From NCBI GenBank assembly GCA_001599595.1, contig BCHH01000005.1, forward strand, positions 396,608 to 460,607: a stretch of 64,000 nucleotides of DNA, read 5' to 3'. Source of the DNA: Beverwykella pulmonaria (Eukaryota > Ascomycota > Dothideomycetes > Pleosporales > Melanommataceae). This document shows, piece after piece, positions 22,449-33,472 of the stretch (position 1 is the first letter of the stretch; each line of letters opens with the position of its first letter). The translations under genes and the position numbers were made by a program. Under the pieces are notes generated by a model that worked only from the letters and a program-made list of their open reading frames with translations, made no database searches and was not told the DNA's origin.

Positions 22449-24198
22449 AGAATGCAAATTAATCTACAATAGTTTCCGCATCTTTCCGACACGTACGAAT
22501 GTTGTATCCCGTTTCTTTACAGCGACTACAGAGCGTCTGCTGCCGAGTGTTGCCATCTTAGTGTAAGCGTGTGTGTCGCACTAGTAAGGTTGGGAGTAGG
22601 TTTTGGAGCAGATAGGAGTGTACTGTAGGAGAGACGAATCGCTGCCAAACAACGTTGGCAGCGGGTGAACACTAATAGGCTAAATCACATGACACCTGAG
22701 CCATATTGTCCAGGCCCGGACCGGCCAAACATTATGCCTAGAGGAAGCTGCTTTATCTGCTTGCTAATAAACTAGTTATTCAAGATTGGGATACAGGCGC
22801 AATCAAGTTAGAGAACTGCCTTAACACAAAGTGAGAATTCGGCGACGAATTGATAAACTGTTTAGCACATTACTGTTACATTAAAACAAGCAGAGCCTAG
22901 AGCGCTAGATGAGGATTACTAAGATAATTGCGCGGAACGACTTCACGGACAACATGGACGACTTGGACGGCCTAGACGGCCTGGACGACAACAATGACGA
23001 TCTTGCCAAAGCCACAATTACACACGTGTTAAAGGCAACTATCTAAGCATAACATTAGTACAGGGCTAACAATATAATGGCACTACAGGAACACTAAGAC
23101 AAATCTAAAGGAACAGTATTGGCAAACACGCAGACAGTTTAGTGCAATAGTTTGACAGGGTTTTGCGCAAAATAAATATGTAGAACAACTACCCTAGTAA
23201 CGCTAAAGGGTATGTGTATGATACGGTCTGAAGGTTCGTGGTATGGGACAAGGATATAGTTGTTGACGACGAGGAGCAGATGAGAGCTTTCATCATGAAG
23301 TTGTGGGGGAAGGAGGCAACCTCCACGACCACAATAACACTTAACAGGTGGGCGACTGTGGACAACAACAAGATAGTGGGATCTACTACAATAGTGAGAA
23401 GGGCGGGACGTTGATTCTGGACGACCTGGGCAGCGACGCTACCATGGAATAGCAGCGTCAAACAGCAGGTTTATGGTTATACGGTGGATGCGCAGTGTTA
23501 ATGATGCAGGGCTGAACACCTGTACTGTCACAACAATACAACTTATAGGGGCAACATCGTAACATAGCTACATTAGGTGCATAGGTAATATGGTTAGGTC
23601 GCCAAGCATCCCCACACATCTGATTTAATCTCTCTCAAAGAGTCAACCTTAACTCATCAATCGTCAGTTGTCACGCGCATCTCAAGCAGCTTAATCAACA
23701 GATAGACCTGCGCCTAGCTTCTCTCTGCGTTTTATAGGGCTTTATTTGCGTTAACAGCGTAGATTGCAGGATACAACATCTCATTCTTATAAAGGTCAAA
23801 ATTCCCCCAATAAACAACAGCCTAAGTCTCCAATCAATCATCACCTGGGCCAGACGCTGAGAGACAGCAGAAAGATCTACTCCTTATACATGCGGTTGTG
23901 AAGAATGTGCATCAAGCTCTAAGCGCCTGAACGTCCAATAAAAATTGGAAGCCAGGCTTAGTTTAACGCAGCGCGACTTCGACATTCACAGCTTGGCACG
24001 ACAGACGCACTACTGGCGCATCATCGCTGCAACAGCTGGAGATGGAAGTCGTCAACAACGTTTTTGGAGATAGCTGAATTCAAAAATAACTCAGAATAGT
24101 GCCATTCGCTGAATTAACATCCCACAAGGACTCGACAACCCGGAGAGGTTTTGGCGCTGCTGTGTTTCATCAACCAATTAGATGTAGGATGTGGACAA
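22449..24198. repeat. Unclassified dispersed repeat, copy 1 (long)
   Basis: About 1.75 kb. It starts at ACAGAATGCAAATTAATCT and ends at CATCAACCAATTAGATG, and shares its length with copy 2 (29268-30329). Copy 1 has a segment of about 630 bases (about 22810-23435) missing from copy 2; the copy 2 junction lies at a shared TA. Copy 1 lacks two short pieces that copy 2 keeps. The copies differ mainly by transitions. No inverted ends or long coding frame can be seen, so the class (degenerate transposon, retroelement part or other) is open. A 45-codon Asp-rich frame lies inside. Confidence 0.7.
22909..23046 (+). other. Short Asp-rich open frame inside repeat copy 1
   Basis: ATG to TAA, 45 residues, with a run NMDDLDGLDGLDDNNDDLA built from imperfect GACGGCCTG-like units. 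It lies in the part of the repeat that copy 2 lacks. It may be the tail of a lost element protein or chance coding of a short tandem repeat. No family is recognised. Confidence 0.2.
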
Positions 24199-24419
24199 GG
24201 CGAGAACACTTCGCTTGATTGCAGGTTCGTTTAGTGTTAGTGTGTAGGGTATACTTCTGTTTCCCGAAAGGCTCCTCTGAGGCCTATAAAGCTGTACGCT
24301 GACTCCTCACATCACGTGATGTGCCATGTAATTGTCTCTTCGAACCCCCTGAGTATCCTCAAGGATTCGTCTCTTGTCTCCCAATATCTACTAATCAAGC
24401 CTTTCTACCCCTGACTCGA

Positions 24420-25322
24420 ATATGGCGGTGATTGCAGCGCATGTGGAGAAGGGTACAAACAGTGTTGGTCTACGGAGTTGGTGGAAAGATTAACATGCCC
24501 AGATAGTTTTGAATAATGGGCCGGTTGTTACAACCTAGACATCGGGGAGGTGTGTTGTCGGCTAACAGCGGAGCACTTTTCTGGAGCGTCATGTCAAAAA
24601 CGGTTCTACTGCGCTGAAGTTGCCACGGACTATTATGTTGGTGGCAGGTATTGCTGTAAAGAGGTGTGTCGAACCTTGATATGCGATAGAAATAGTTTGT
24701 GTGACTAAGGAAAGTTCTGGAGCGTAGGGACTGAGACTAAATGACTGTAACGCATCGGTTATGCAAGGCTTTCCACGTAGGATATACCGACATCCAATCT
24801 ACAAATCTGCGAATTGCAGAAATATCAACTGAAGGTTTGTCTCTACTCACAGTCCCACAAATACTCTTCTTTCATCTACGATCTCCGCCTCAACGATATC
24901 GACTTCGATCTCGAATGATAGAGTTGCAAAATCCTTCGCCCCGACTAGGCAAGGGCCAAGTGATTGGCGTCGGTGTAGGTGTGCTAATGGGTATCCCGAC
25001 GATATTCGCAGGCATATAAGCACTATCGGATGAGCAAGAGATAGAAGAAGCAAAAGCCTGTAACTATGCGATGGGAGAGAAGTGGGGGGTTGATGCGGAC
25101 GAGTCGGCTTTGACTAGAGAACAATACGAGCAGAAATGGAGAGAAGCAGCGCTTCAATCGACTGGAAAAATGGTCTACGCGGAATTCGAAAACAAGTAAC
25201 AGCCAGCCGAGCTCGAATATATTCAAGAGCCAGCTGAGTTGGAAGCCGAACGACCAACACTGGGTTTGAAGTCGGAATGGGAGTCTTCACCCGCAGGCTC
25301 AGATCCGGATCGGAGGTAGCTT
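24420..25322 (+). pseudogene. Decayed gene with in-frame stops, family unknown
   Basis: From 24741 a frame runs through a hydrophobic, Gly-rich segment (GKGQVIGVGVGVLMGIPTIF) that looks like a single membrane helix, and meets TAA at 25018. The same frame stays open for 58 more codons with clearly non-random, acidic, protein-like content (ALSDEQEIEEAKACNYAMGE; LTREQYEQKWREAALQS). It meets a second TAA, then continues through PAELEYIQEPAELEAERPT to a final stop near 25320. Two TAA stops in a frame that keeps coding character suggest CAA-to-TAA changes, the expected product of RIP. I do not recognise the family. The 5' end is not resolved. Confidence 0.4.
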
Positions 25323-25964
25323 GAATAATATTGTCCCCTTGACACTATGTCCCGTTGCACACACCAGTTGGTAGATATATCAACTGAAATGTGGGCTACA
25401 GAAAGAATTTGTGCAAGTTAGAAGTCTGGATTTCTCATTCTCGTCGTGCTCACAACATCGCAGATGATTTATTACACGATTAGCTAGTTCTTGCGAAACC
25501 GTCTTCTTCTTAGTGGTGGATGTATGAGTGTAATAATGTGATTGATAATCTCACTCAAGATCTTAGCCATAGGTGGAAGTTCATCACTACTCGATCAGTT
25601 GCATAAATAAATTGTTTCGCGTTCTTGCTGAGGGAAATTGAGCCAAAGCGTCGGGAGAATCACATTCCATTGAGTTTTAATTTATTACTAAAATTTGTAT
25701 AGGAAATTCTTGTGTTCCTGCTTATCTTAAAATTTATGCGCAAGCAGTGTATTTCTATATAGTATTGTTATTTTTAAAGAGACATAATAAGCAACCTGGT
25801 AGTTGTAGTTTTCGTAGGTCCCGCCATTACTTTGCAAATTATACACCCCTTCCCTACACTAGGAATACTCAAATCAAATATTATCCAACATAGTACAATT
25901 TTCAGACTTTCACATAGAATACTGAATCCATGTGTACACCTTATCGGTCTGTATTGGGTGACCC
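25323..25964. other. AT-rich flank 3' of Kelch gene 2
   Basis: AT-rich sequence (about 25600-25800 especially) with no open frame or repeat recognised. It contains the 3' untranslated region of Kelch gene 2. Confidence 0.4.
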
Positions 25965-28214
25965 CTAGGTCCCAGCGCTCCTGGGTGGATGTTGTGCGAA
26001 ATAGGAATCGATACCCGCAATATTCAATCCTTGTGACTGCTGCTCAGTAGTGAAACCCAGTGGAGACCTCACACTGGGCATCTCTTGGACGGGTGAAGAT
26101 CTTACATCGGGCAGCTCCTGTGCTACGGCGACAGGTGAACGAGGTAGCTGGTTATTATAGTCAACTGGCGAAGACTGCGATGTGTGGACGTAGCTTTGAT
26201 CACTAGAGATGCGGTAGTGTGATGAAGCTGGTCCTTCCTTATCGAATTGAGTTGGATATCGTGGGTAATCTGCGCGGTCCGAGGTTGGTGGCGAGTTTTG
26301 AGGCGTGTGCGTGTACTGGGTAACGCTTGGTGAAAGGAAAGATTCTTGATGTGTTGACATCGGAGTCACATTAATGTTGGCCATGGATTGTGGAATGGTT
26401 TCTGACGCAGGAGGCATGCTGCTTGCTTCGGTTCTTCTCCGGCGGTGGCGAATGTACAGATAGATGCCAGTCACAGCAGTAATTAGCAGCAACCCTCCTA
26501 CCACAGCGCCGGCAATCAAAGCCTTTTTGCCCGAGTTTTCATTTATAGATGAAGCCGAGGTAGCAGCGGTCGGCGTGGGTATGTATCGCGTAGGCGCCCT
26601 CGTCGTTGGCGTATAATGGCGCTGGAATTCTTCTGACAAGTCTCTGTGCGCCCACCCACCAGTTGGAGCGAGCACAGTTGCGCCGCCTGTCGCTCCACCA
26701 CCTATTGACTTGACAATCTCTGTTGGTACTTTGTATGTTGTCACGTTTGGATTGAATAAAGCCCATTTCTTACCCATAGCATTTGCCTTGCCGAGATCCA
26801 GACCGTGCTGGGCGTAAACTTTTGGGACATCGCAATTGGTAGTGTTAGGAAATGTCCCTCCCATAATAATCATTTGTGAGTTCTCAATAACATCGCATGT
26901 GAGTGAATGATGGGGGGAGGGGTCCCCAAAGCCATCTTCTGCTGTTGGATAAAACTTTTCGCAGAGTTAGCTCTCTCTTACGATTGCTTGCCAGTTCGGA
27001 GCAACTGTTGGCTCACCTTGATCCACGTGAAAGACGGGAGAGTCAGTATCCATACGTCTCCATAACCAACTCCATCCCCTACCGAAGCACCGCCATAGAG
27101 ATAACTGAAGATTTCGTCAGCACAAAAATTTCGCGAATACAATCAATTCACAAACATATTATAAGATGAGCGGTCGTTAGCCCATGCAGCTCCCGCACAG
27201 AATCTTCGCCTATCCTCAGGGATTTCATTGCCGCTTGCAACCTGCCTATACCACTTATTATTTGCGATATCGTATAGAAGAATATCCTGTTAGTAGTGTA
27301 AGCAACAAGACTTGGTCAGCCTACATAGGACCTACAGTCATTGGGAGCTGGTATCATTAGCTATCTGAGTAAGGGTTGGATAGATAAAAAAAAACTCACT
27401 GCTGTTGCTGTCTCATTACCATAGAGAAACTGAATACCCCCAAAATATACTAGAAAGCCACCATCTCCAACAGGTAGGTATACCATTGCACCCTCCGCGC
27501 GTGGAATATCGTCTGGGCCAGTTTGGTTTCTGAATGAATTCGCAATTATATCATAGACGAGCATGTTCTTTAGCACTGTGCGCGATTGATATCCCGGAAC
27601 GGACGCATTTGTCAGCCAGCCCCCGTAGTAATAGCCCCTTCCTATATCTTGCACTGCAACACCAGCACCTTTTATTATTAGCATTTAGCTGCCCAGAGCT
27701 TAAAGAAAGCATACCCCAAGAAGCCCGACGTATGTCCGTTATGCTTGCATTAGAAATGTTCCAGGTATTGTAAACAATGTCGTAGTACCAGAGCCTAAAG
27801 TCTTCAGGCTTGTCATTCCCATACTCGCCGCCATATAGATAAAAGATCTTGTTGGCTACGTCAGACCATAGTATCCCGCCGTGGACAGAAGGGACAGATT
27901 CGTTCTTCGCTAGGATGTATTCCTGGGGAAAGCCATGGTTGTCTACATCAAGGTTACCGTACTTCAGCCATGTACCTTGCAGCAATAGGTTAGTGTGGAC
28001 GTAATATGCGCTAAGCTTTGACTGGACTCATACTTGTATAGTTGGTGGATCCCTCTGAGATAGGCGACCAGTTGACCAAGCCTCCGTCAATATAAAGCCT
28101 ACGATCGACTATAGTAGTTTGATGGCCGTGGATGCGGCAGAAGCCCGTAAGCGGGTCCTTTTGAGCAATGGAAAGTGACACAAAGAAGAGAAATGCACTA
28201 AGACTAATAAACAT
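25965..28214 (-). CDS. Kelch-repeat membrane protein 2
   Basis: Six exons, 28214-28034, 27975-27715, 27668-27400, 27286-27156, 27104-27017 and 26954-25965, give 639 residues. The ATG at 28214 starts a signal peptide (MFISLSAFLFFVSLSIAQ). Kelch motifs follow in order: FCRIHGHQTTIVDRRLYIDG, KIFYLYGGEY, RGYYYGGW, FLVYFGG, a splice-restored YLYGGAS, and SQMIIMGGTFPN. The GGATGGATVLAPTGGW block precedes a single membrane helix (about 455-477, AGAVVGGLLLITAVTGIYLY). A stop-transfer RHRRRR and a 160-residue Ser/Pro-rich tail follow. Intron 3 (113 bases) contains a short segment that resembles a lost mini-exon. It is related to, but clearly diverged from, Kelch gene 1. Likely a surface protein of unknown ligand. 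Confidence 0.85.
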
Positions 28215-28422
28215 TATGCTTACTGAATACACAGAAGCAGGATGGCATCAAGGCCGAAACTGCTTGAGAGGACATGAAGCTTTAAAGACCATCAGCTGGC
28301 TAGCCAGGGAAACAATGCCGCCCAACCAGCGGCTTTTTCTTCTAGACTTGGCACAATCATTGATGTCAATATTGTACGTCTCGCCATCAGTCGAGCGTGA
28401 TGTTGTCGCTGGCTTCACTATC

Positions 28423-28478
28423 TAGATTTGTGTGTTCTGGCCTTGGTTTTTAGATTTGTGTGTTCCGGCCTCGGTTTT
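28423..28478 (+). repeat. Two-copy 28-base tandem repeat
   Basis: Units 28423-28450 and 28451-28478 both begin TAGATTTGTGTGTTC and end in GGTTTT; they differ by two C/T changes. It lies about 210 bases upstream of the Kelch gene 2 start, so it could be promoter-associated, but no function is implied. Confidence 0.8.
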
Positions 28479-29132
28479 TACAAGCCACCACGCAAGTCCT
28501 TAGCGACGAGCTGGAAAGGACGAGTCCGGTAGAAGGTAGCGACTTATCAAGTCGAAAGGGAAATTAAATTTTTGAAGGGCGAGGCAATACTTGAAAACTA
28601 ACACTTAGGAGGAGCGAGATGCGGATGATGGCCTTCAAACATCCATTAGAAGACAAGTAGGAATGGAAGTTGTGGCAGTAGGCCACGAGAATTGAATTTA
28701 CGGCTGTGAGGAAGTGCCTCCATCATGGCACTAACAGAAGAAAATAAGGTGAGCATGTAGATCATTACAAATGGGGGTGCATTGTTCATGTATCACGAAG
28801 TGGTTCGACATTTTGACCTGACGTCTCAGCCAAAACGCGCCATCCAAATCTGATCTAGTCTAGAATGCATAAACTTTCAACAAACATCTGTTCACGCCTT
28901 CCAGGTCAAGCACATTAGTGTCATTGTCACTATTATCGCCACTGTTAACAAATGCATTAGGTAGTTTCAGCAATAAAATTAACGGTCTAGCTAATCTTAG
29001 CTGGTTTAATAGTATATGATGTAAGTGTACTTGCAAATGCTAATATGCGGGTCTGCTGTTAGTCTTTAGCTTGATTGCAATGATTATTAGTTCCGACAGC
29101 CAACTGTGAGGGAAACAGCAAGGAACACAAGG
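28479..29132. other. Intergenic, nothing recognised
   Basis: AT-rich and stop-dense region upstream of Kelch gene 2 and before the minisatellite. No gene or repeat is recognised. Confidence 0.4.
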
Positions 29133-29222
29133 AACAGAGTGAACAGAGTGAACAGAGTGAACAGAGTGAACAGAGTGAACAGAGTGAACAGAGTGAACAG
29201 AGTGAACAGAGTGAACAGAGTG
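29133..29222 (+). repeat. 9-base minisatellite (AACAGAGTG)10
   Basis: Ten perfect head-to-tail copies of AACAGAGTG, preceded by degenerate copies (GGAACACAAGGAACAGAGTG). The period is a multiple of three and the unit has no stop, so long repetitive frames open on both strands (Asn-Arg-Val on plus, Phe-Thr-Leu on minus). These are most likely non-coding. It ends a few bases before the first 43-base direct repeat that bounds repeat copy 2. Confidence 0.95.
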
Positions 29223-29229
29223 AATAGAT

Positions 29230-30385
29230 GCGTATCAGGACTGCAGACGTGCTGTGAGTCGACCCCGTACAGAATGCAAATTAATCTGCAATAGTTTCCG
29301 CATCTTTCCGACACGTACGAATGTTGTATCCTGTTTCTTTACAGCGGCTACAGAGTGTCTGCTGCCGAGTGTTACCATCTGAGTGTAAGGGTGTGTGTCG
29401 CGTAGGAGAGACGAATCGCTGTTGAACACTAATAGGCTAAATCACATGACACCTAAGCCATATTGCCTCCGTACATGCCCGGACCAGCCTTACATTATGC
29501 CTAGAGGAAGCTAATTTTTTAAGCAGCTGTCTAGGACAGGATCTGCTTTATCTGCTTGCTAATAATACACTGGTTAATTAAGGAACGGGAAACAGGCGCA
29601 ATTAAGTTACCATGGAATAGCAGCGTCAAACAGCAGGTATTATGGTTATACAGTGGACGCGTAGTGTTAGTGACGTAGGGCTGAACACCTGTCCTGTCAC
29701 AACAATACAACTTATAGAGGCAACATTGTACATTAGGTGCATGGGTAATTTCTATATATAGTTAGGGTCAACCTTAACTTATCAATCATCAGTTGTCACG
29801 CGCATCTTAAGCAGCTTAATTAACAGATAAACCTACGCCCAGCTTCTCTCTGTGTTTTATAGGGCTTTATTTGTGTTAACAGCGTGGATTGCAGGATACA
29901 ACATCTTATTCTTATAAAGGTCAAAATCCCCCCAATAAACAACAGCCTAAGTCCCCAATCAATCATCACCTGGGCCAGACGCTGAGAGACAGCGGAGAGA
30001 TCTACTCCTTATACATTCGGTTATGAAGAATGTGCATCAGGCTCTAAGCGCCTGAACGTCCAATAACAATTGGAGCCAGGCTTAGCTCTGGCTAATCTGT
30101 ACTTAGTTTAACGTAGCGCGACTTCGACATTCACAGCTTGGCACGACAGACGCACTACTGGCGCATCATCGCTGCAACAACTGGAGATGGAAGTTGTCAA
30201 CAACGTTTTGGGAGGTGGCTGAGTTCAAAAATAACTTAGAATAGTGCCATTCGCTGAATTAACATCCCACAAGGACTTGACAAACTGAAGTGGTTTTGGC
30301 GCTGCTGCGCCTCATCAACCAATTAGATGCACGTCTCTAACCGCGCATCAGGACGGCAGACGTGTTGTGAGTCGACCCCGTACAG
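29230..30385. repeat. 43-base direct repeats flanking repeat copy 2
   Basis: The segments 29230-29272 and 30343-30385 are direct repeats, 40 of 43 positions identical; both end in GAGTCGACCCCGTACAG. Repeat copy 2 begins right at the end of the first and ends 13 bases before the second. They are too long for a normal target-site duplication. They could be short terminal repeats, a duplicated target or part of a larger tandem array. Confidence 0.75.
29268..30329. repeat. Unclassified dispersed repeat, copy 2 (short)
   Basis: About 1.06 kb, collinear with copy 1 from ACAGAATGCAAATTAATCT to CATCAACCAATTAGATG. Most differences from copy 1 are C-to-T or G-to-A, often in CpA/TpG context (for example ACTCATC versus ACTTATC, CTCAAG versus CTTAAG, AATCAAC versus AATTAAC). 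It lacks the central segment of copy 1 of about 630 bases but keeps a short segment near 29515-29545 that copy 1 lost. No coding frame is seen. Confidence 0.75.
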
Positions 30386-30634
30386 TACTTGCCGTGGCCT
30401 TACCCGCGAGTTGAGGGCTCCAGAGCCTGTTCGTTATCTTCAACAACGTCTAAAAGCTCAGCGCCTTCGCGAGATTCGACCAAAAGTCTCGTCAAACTCG
30501 TTCGAACATCGTCACTCCTATCCAGGGCTTCATTGTCTTTTCATCTACACTTTTACAACTTCGTTAAACGTCCAGCATCAAGCAAGTGGTGCAAGTAGGC
30601 ACTTGCACTTTACTTGTCGCCTTATCGATTCGTA

Positions 30635-33037
30635 ATGCCTACTCCTATCTCGTCTGCAAACGCGGCCATGCCGACATATCACGACCCCAGCCATGGACGA
30701 GAATCACCACCGCCGTATAGAGACGCTGATGATCATATCTGCCCTACCTGCGGAGCCAGCGCAAGAGACCAACCCATTCACTGCATATCAGTATCGATGG
30801 ATCCGCCGTCCTGCAGATCAGTTATTGAGGCGACTCAGTCCTCTAGACTTTCAGCACTCCCAATCCTTAATTTAGAGATACCACGACCTTGGCTTAGGCC
30901 TGAACCTCCTCTCCGTGCTCTTCAGTTTGATTCCCAAGGACGATCTCACATACGCTTTCGTCAAAATGCTTTCTCTCCGCTTTCTCTTCAGCCCATAAGA
31001 ACCAAGCGCTCACTTGGGCTCGAGATACCAGACGTCCCATCCAGGCCGGATATAAACCCAGTAACGCCCGGCACTGTGGAAAAGGCGGACGAGGATAGGC
31101 CAGGATCCTCAAATTTCGCTCAACGTATCGAGCAAAGGCTGTGGAGATACAGTAGTTCTAAAAACATTATAAAGAGGTGGTTACTTGAGATCATCAGCTG
31201 GTCGCTAAGCGCTGCATGCATGGCTGGTATTATCGTTGTGTTAGCTGTCTACAAAGATAAGAGCATACCAAACTGGCCCCTAGGCCTGACGCTGAACGCT
31301 TACATCTCAGTCTTGTCAAAGATTGCGACTGGTGCTCTCCTTCTGCCTGTGTCAGAAGCACTTGGTCAGTTGAAATGGAGCTGGTTTAATAAGGACAAAT
31401 CAAAAAAGTTGTGGGATTTCGAGATTTTCGACAATGCGTCTCGTGGACCTTGGGGATCTCTCCACCTACTCGTGCTTACCAAAGGGAGGACGCTGGCAGC
31501 GCTTGGCGCTATCGTAACCATATTTGCCCTTGCGACAGACCAATTCTTTCAACAAGTTGTGGAGTATCCCAAACATTGGCGTTTACAACCAGGACGCGGC
31601 ACCATTCCTAGAGCGACAGGTTATTCGCCATATGATGGGCCCGGTACAGAATACCGCCGCGACACTGGACAAAACCTAGTGCTCGATCAAAACCTACACG
31701 GAGTTGCGAACAGTTTCTTCTATGACAACGGCACTGCGCAAATACCTTTCGGCAAAGGCGTGAGAGCGGAGATTCCTCTATTGTGTCCTAACAGCAACTG
31801 TACATGGCCACAGTACGAAACTCTGGCTGTTTGCAGCAAATGCGCGGACGTTTCTGACCTTCTCGAATTCAAATGTATCAACAAACTGCTCGACTGGGTC
31901 CAAGTTCCTGACGCAGATCCTGACACGGATGAAAACGTATTTCCCAACGGAACGTCGTGCGGGTGGTGGCTCAAGGCCAATGACCCCCTTCTCATGACTG
32001 GCTACAACGTTGATCGGGGTACAAATCATTCCGGCGAGGTGCTATTAATGCGTGCTCAACCTCTTTACGACATCTTCACTCGAGATCCACTGCCAGGATA
32101 CTCTGCTAAGCTTAACTACACTCGCAACCCGTTAGCGCACGCCGTCATCATTTCCGGTGAAAGTGTGACGAGGATCCAACGGAATGCGACCCCAATAGCT
32201 CATGAGTGTATCATTTCATGGTGCATTCAAGAAATGTTGTCAGAATATTCTGAGGGAAGTTACACCGAAATCGTTAAGAGTACCTTGGTCAACGGCACGT
32301 TGGGGCTTAATCCATGGATCACATCTCCGGTTTTCGATGACAACGGTAAAGAAACGGGCGTAATATACGATTATGGCGAGAATGTTACCCTCACAAGCCC
32401 AAACGGACATACGTACGAGATCGACAATCTTACCCAGATTATGACTATATCCTTGTTCGACGACGCCTTCCCCTCAACCTACACAGTTATCAACAGCACG
32501 GATGAAGCTGACGCTATGTTGCGATATAAGCAGTACGTAACGATGAATCCATATACGCGAAACATGTCATACAATCCTTTGATGTTCGCCAACATTTCGA
32601 ACCATATGGATCATATGGCCACTGCCATGACCAATTTGATGCGATCATCAGCGCATCATACAGAAATGATAAGTGGGCCAGCATTCGACCTAGAGACCCT
32701 TGTAAACGTCCGATGGGCTTGGATGGCGCTTCCGCTCGGTCTGCTCGGGCTGACTTTCATGTTTTTGGTCGCAACCATCATTCGAAGTTCCATGGAACAG
32801 GAGCACATCGGTGTCTACAAAACATCGGCCATCGCAACGCTCCTTTATGGTTTTCCGGATGCCATGCAAAAGAAGATCAAATCATCAAACGCGGAGGGGA
32901 CACCACGAGCGAACGCGAAGAAAACCAGGGTCAAATGGGTACCCAAGGCTGGATGGAGGTTTTCAGGCCACACTAATATTAGTGTTTCTCCGAGTTCTGC
33001 CAAATCCCATCTTTCACCTCCTACAGAGTGGAGATGA
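30635..33037 (+). CDS. DUF3176 family fungal membrane protein
   Basis: Single exon of 800 residues from the ATG at 30635 (MPTPISSANAAM). The first 160 residues are cytosolic and Pro-rich, with a possible CPTCGAS zinc-like pair. The DUF3176 core follows: a first helix in EIISWSLSAACMAGIIVVLA, then IPNWPLGLTLNAYISVLSKI, GALLLPVSEALGQLKWSWF and FDNASRGPWGSLHLL, then a third helix (AALGAIVTIFALATDQFFQQ). A large extracellular loop has many Cys and N-glycosylation sites. One last helix near the C-terminus (WMALPLGLLGLTFMFLVATI) and a basic tail complete it. The family is common in Pezizomycotina and of unknown function. The intact frame contrasts with the decayed repeats just upstream. Confidence 0.9.
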   Translation: MPTPISSANAAMPTYHDPSHGRESPPPYRDADDHICPTCGASARDQPIHCISVSMDPPSCRSVIEATQSSRLSALPILNLEIPRPWLRPEPPLRALQFDSQGRSHIRFRQNAFSPLSLQPIRTKRSLGLEIPDVPSRPDINPVTPGTVEKADEDRPGSSNFAQRIEQRLWRYSSSKNIIKRWLLEIISWSLSAACMAGIIVVLAVYKDKSIPNWPLGLTLNAYISVLSKIATGALLLPVSEALGQLKWSWFNKDKSKKLWDFEIFDNASRGPWGSLHLLVLTKGRTLAALGAIVTIFALATDQFFQQVVEYPKHWRLQPGRGTIPRATGYSPYDGPGTEYRRDTGQNLVLDQNLHGVANSFFYDNGTAQIPFGKGVRAEIPLLCPNSNCTWPQYETLAVCSKCADVSDLLEFKCINKLLDWVQVPDADPDTDENVFPNGTSCGWWLKANDPLLMTGYNVDRGTNHSGEVLLMRAQPLYDIFTRDPLPGYSAKLNYTRNPLAHAVIISGESVTRIQRNATPIAHECIISWCIQEMLSEYSEGSYTEIVKSTLVNGTLGLNPWITSPVFDDNGKETGVIYDYGENVTLTSPNGHTYEIDNLTQIMTISLFDDAFPSTYTVINSTDEADAMLRYKQYVTMNPYTRNMSYNPLMFANISNHMDHMATAMTNLMRSSAHHTEMISGPAFDLETLVNVRWAWMALPLGLLGLTFMFLVATIIRSSMEQEHIGVYKTSAIATLLYGFPDAMQKKIKSSNAEGTPRANAKKTRVKWVPKAGWRFSGHTNISVSPSSAKSHLSPPTEWR

Positions 33038-33472
33038 ACAAAGAACGAGTGATCTAGCCGATTACTAGCATCATGATGACTCACGGCCACTTGTTCTATT
33101 TCCTCTGTTTAGAATTTAGTTAGTAATAGATAGAAAGTAATTTGAAAGACTGCTTGATGTAGTTCTCAAACTCCCAATAGTCCTTGTCTCTTCCATGGAG
33201 CCAGTATTTGCTTTCCTCGAGGTTGAGTTAAAATTTAAGTGCTAAGAGTTCTCTCTTATTGCTATTCGGACAGTGAATATAAAGAGGAAAGTTCTAGATA
33301 AACGGAAAAGAGGAGAGTTTCCTTGGACGCTAGTACTATATAGTATTAGCAATTCACTACGCTCTCTTTCTAGAGTTCTGTTCATCTCATCGCGGGTGCT
33401 CAGCGAATATATAAAATGCCTACCTACCCACTTCCTCTATATCCTCTACATAAGCTTCCTTATAACTCAGAC
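33038..33472. other. Intergenic, nothing recognised
   Basis: 3' flank of the DUF3176 gene. AT-rich with short open frames and no recognisable feature. Confidence 0.4.

Noticed and set aside
29087..29314. Open frames of repeated Asn-Arg-Val or Phe-Thr-Leu
   Set aside because: They are produced by the stop-free 9-base minisatellite and have no start context or domain outside the repeat.
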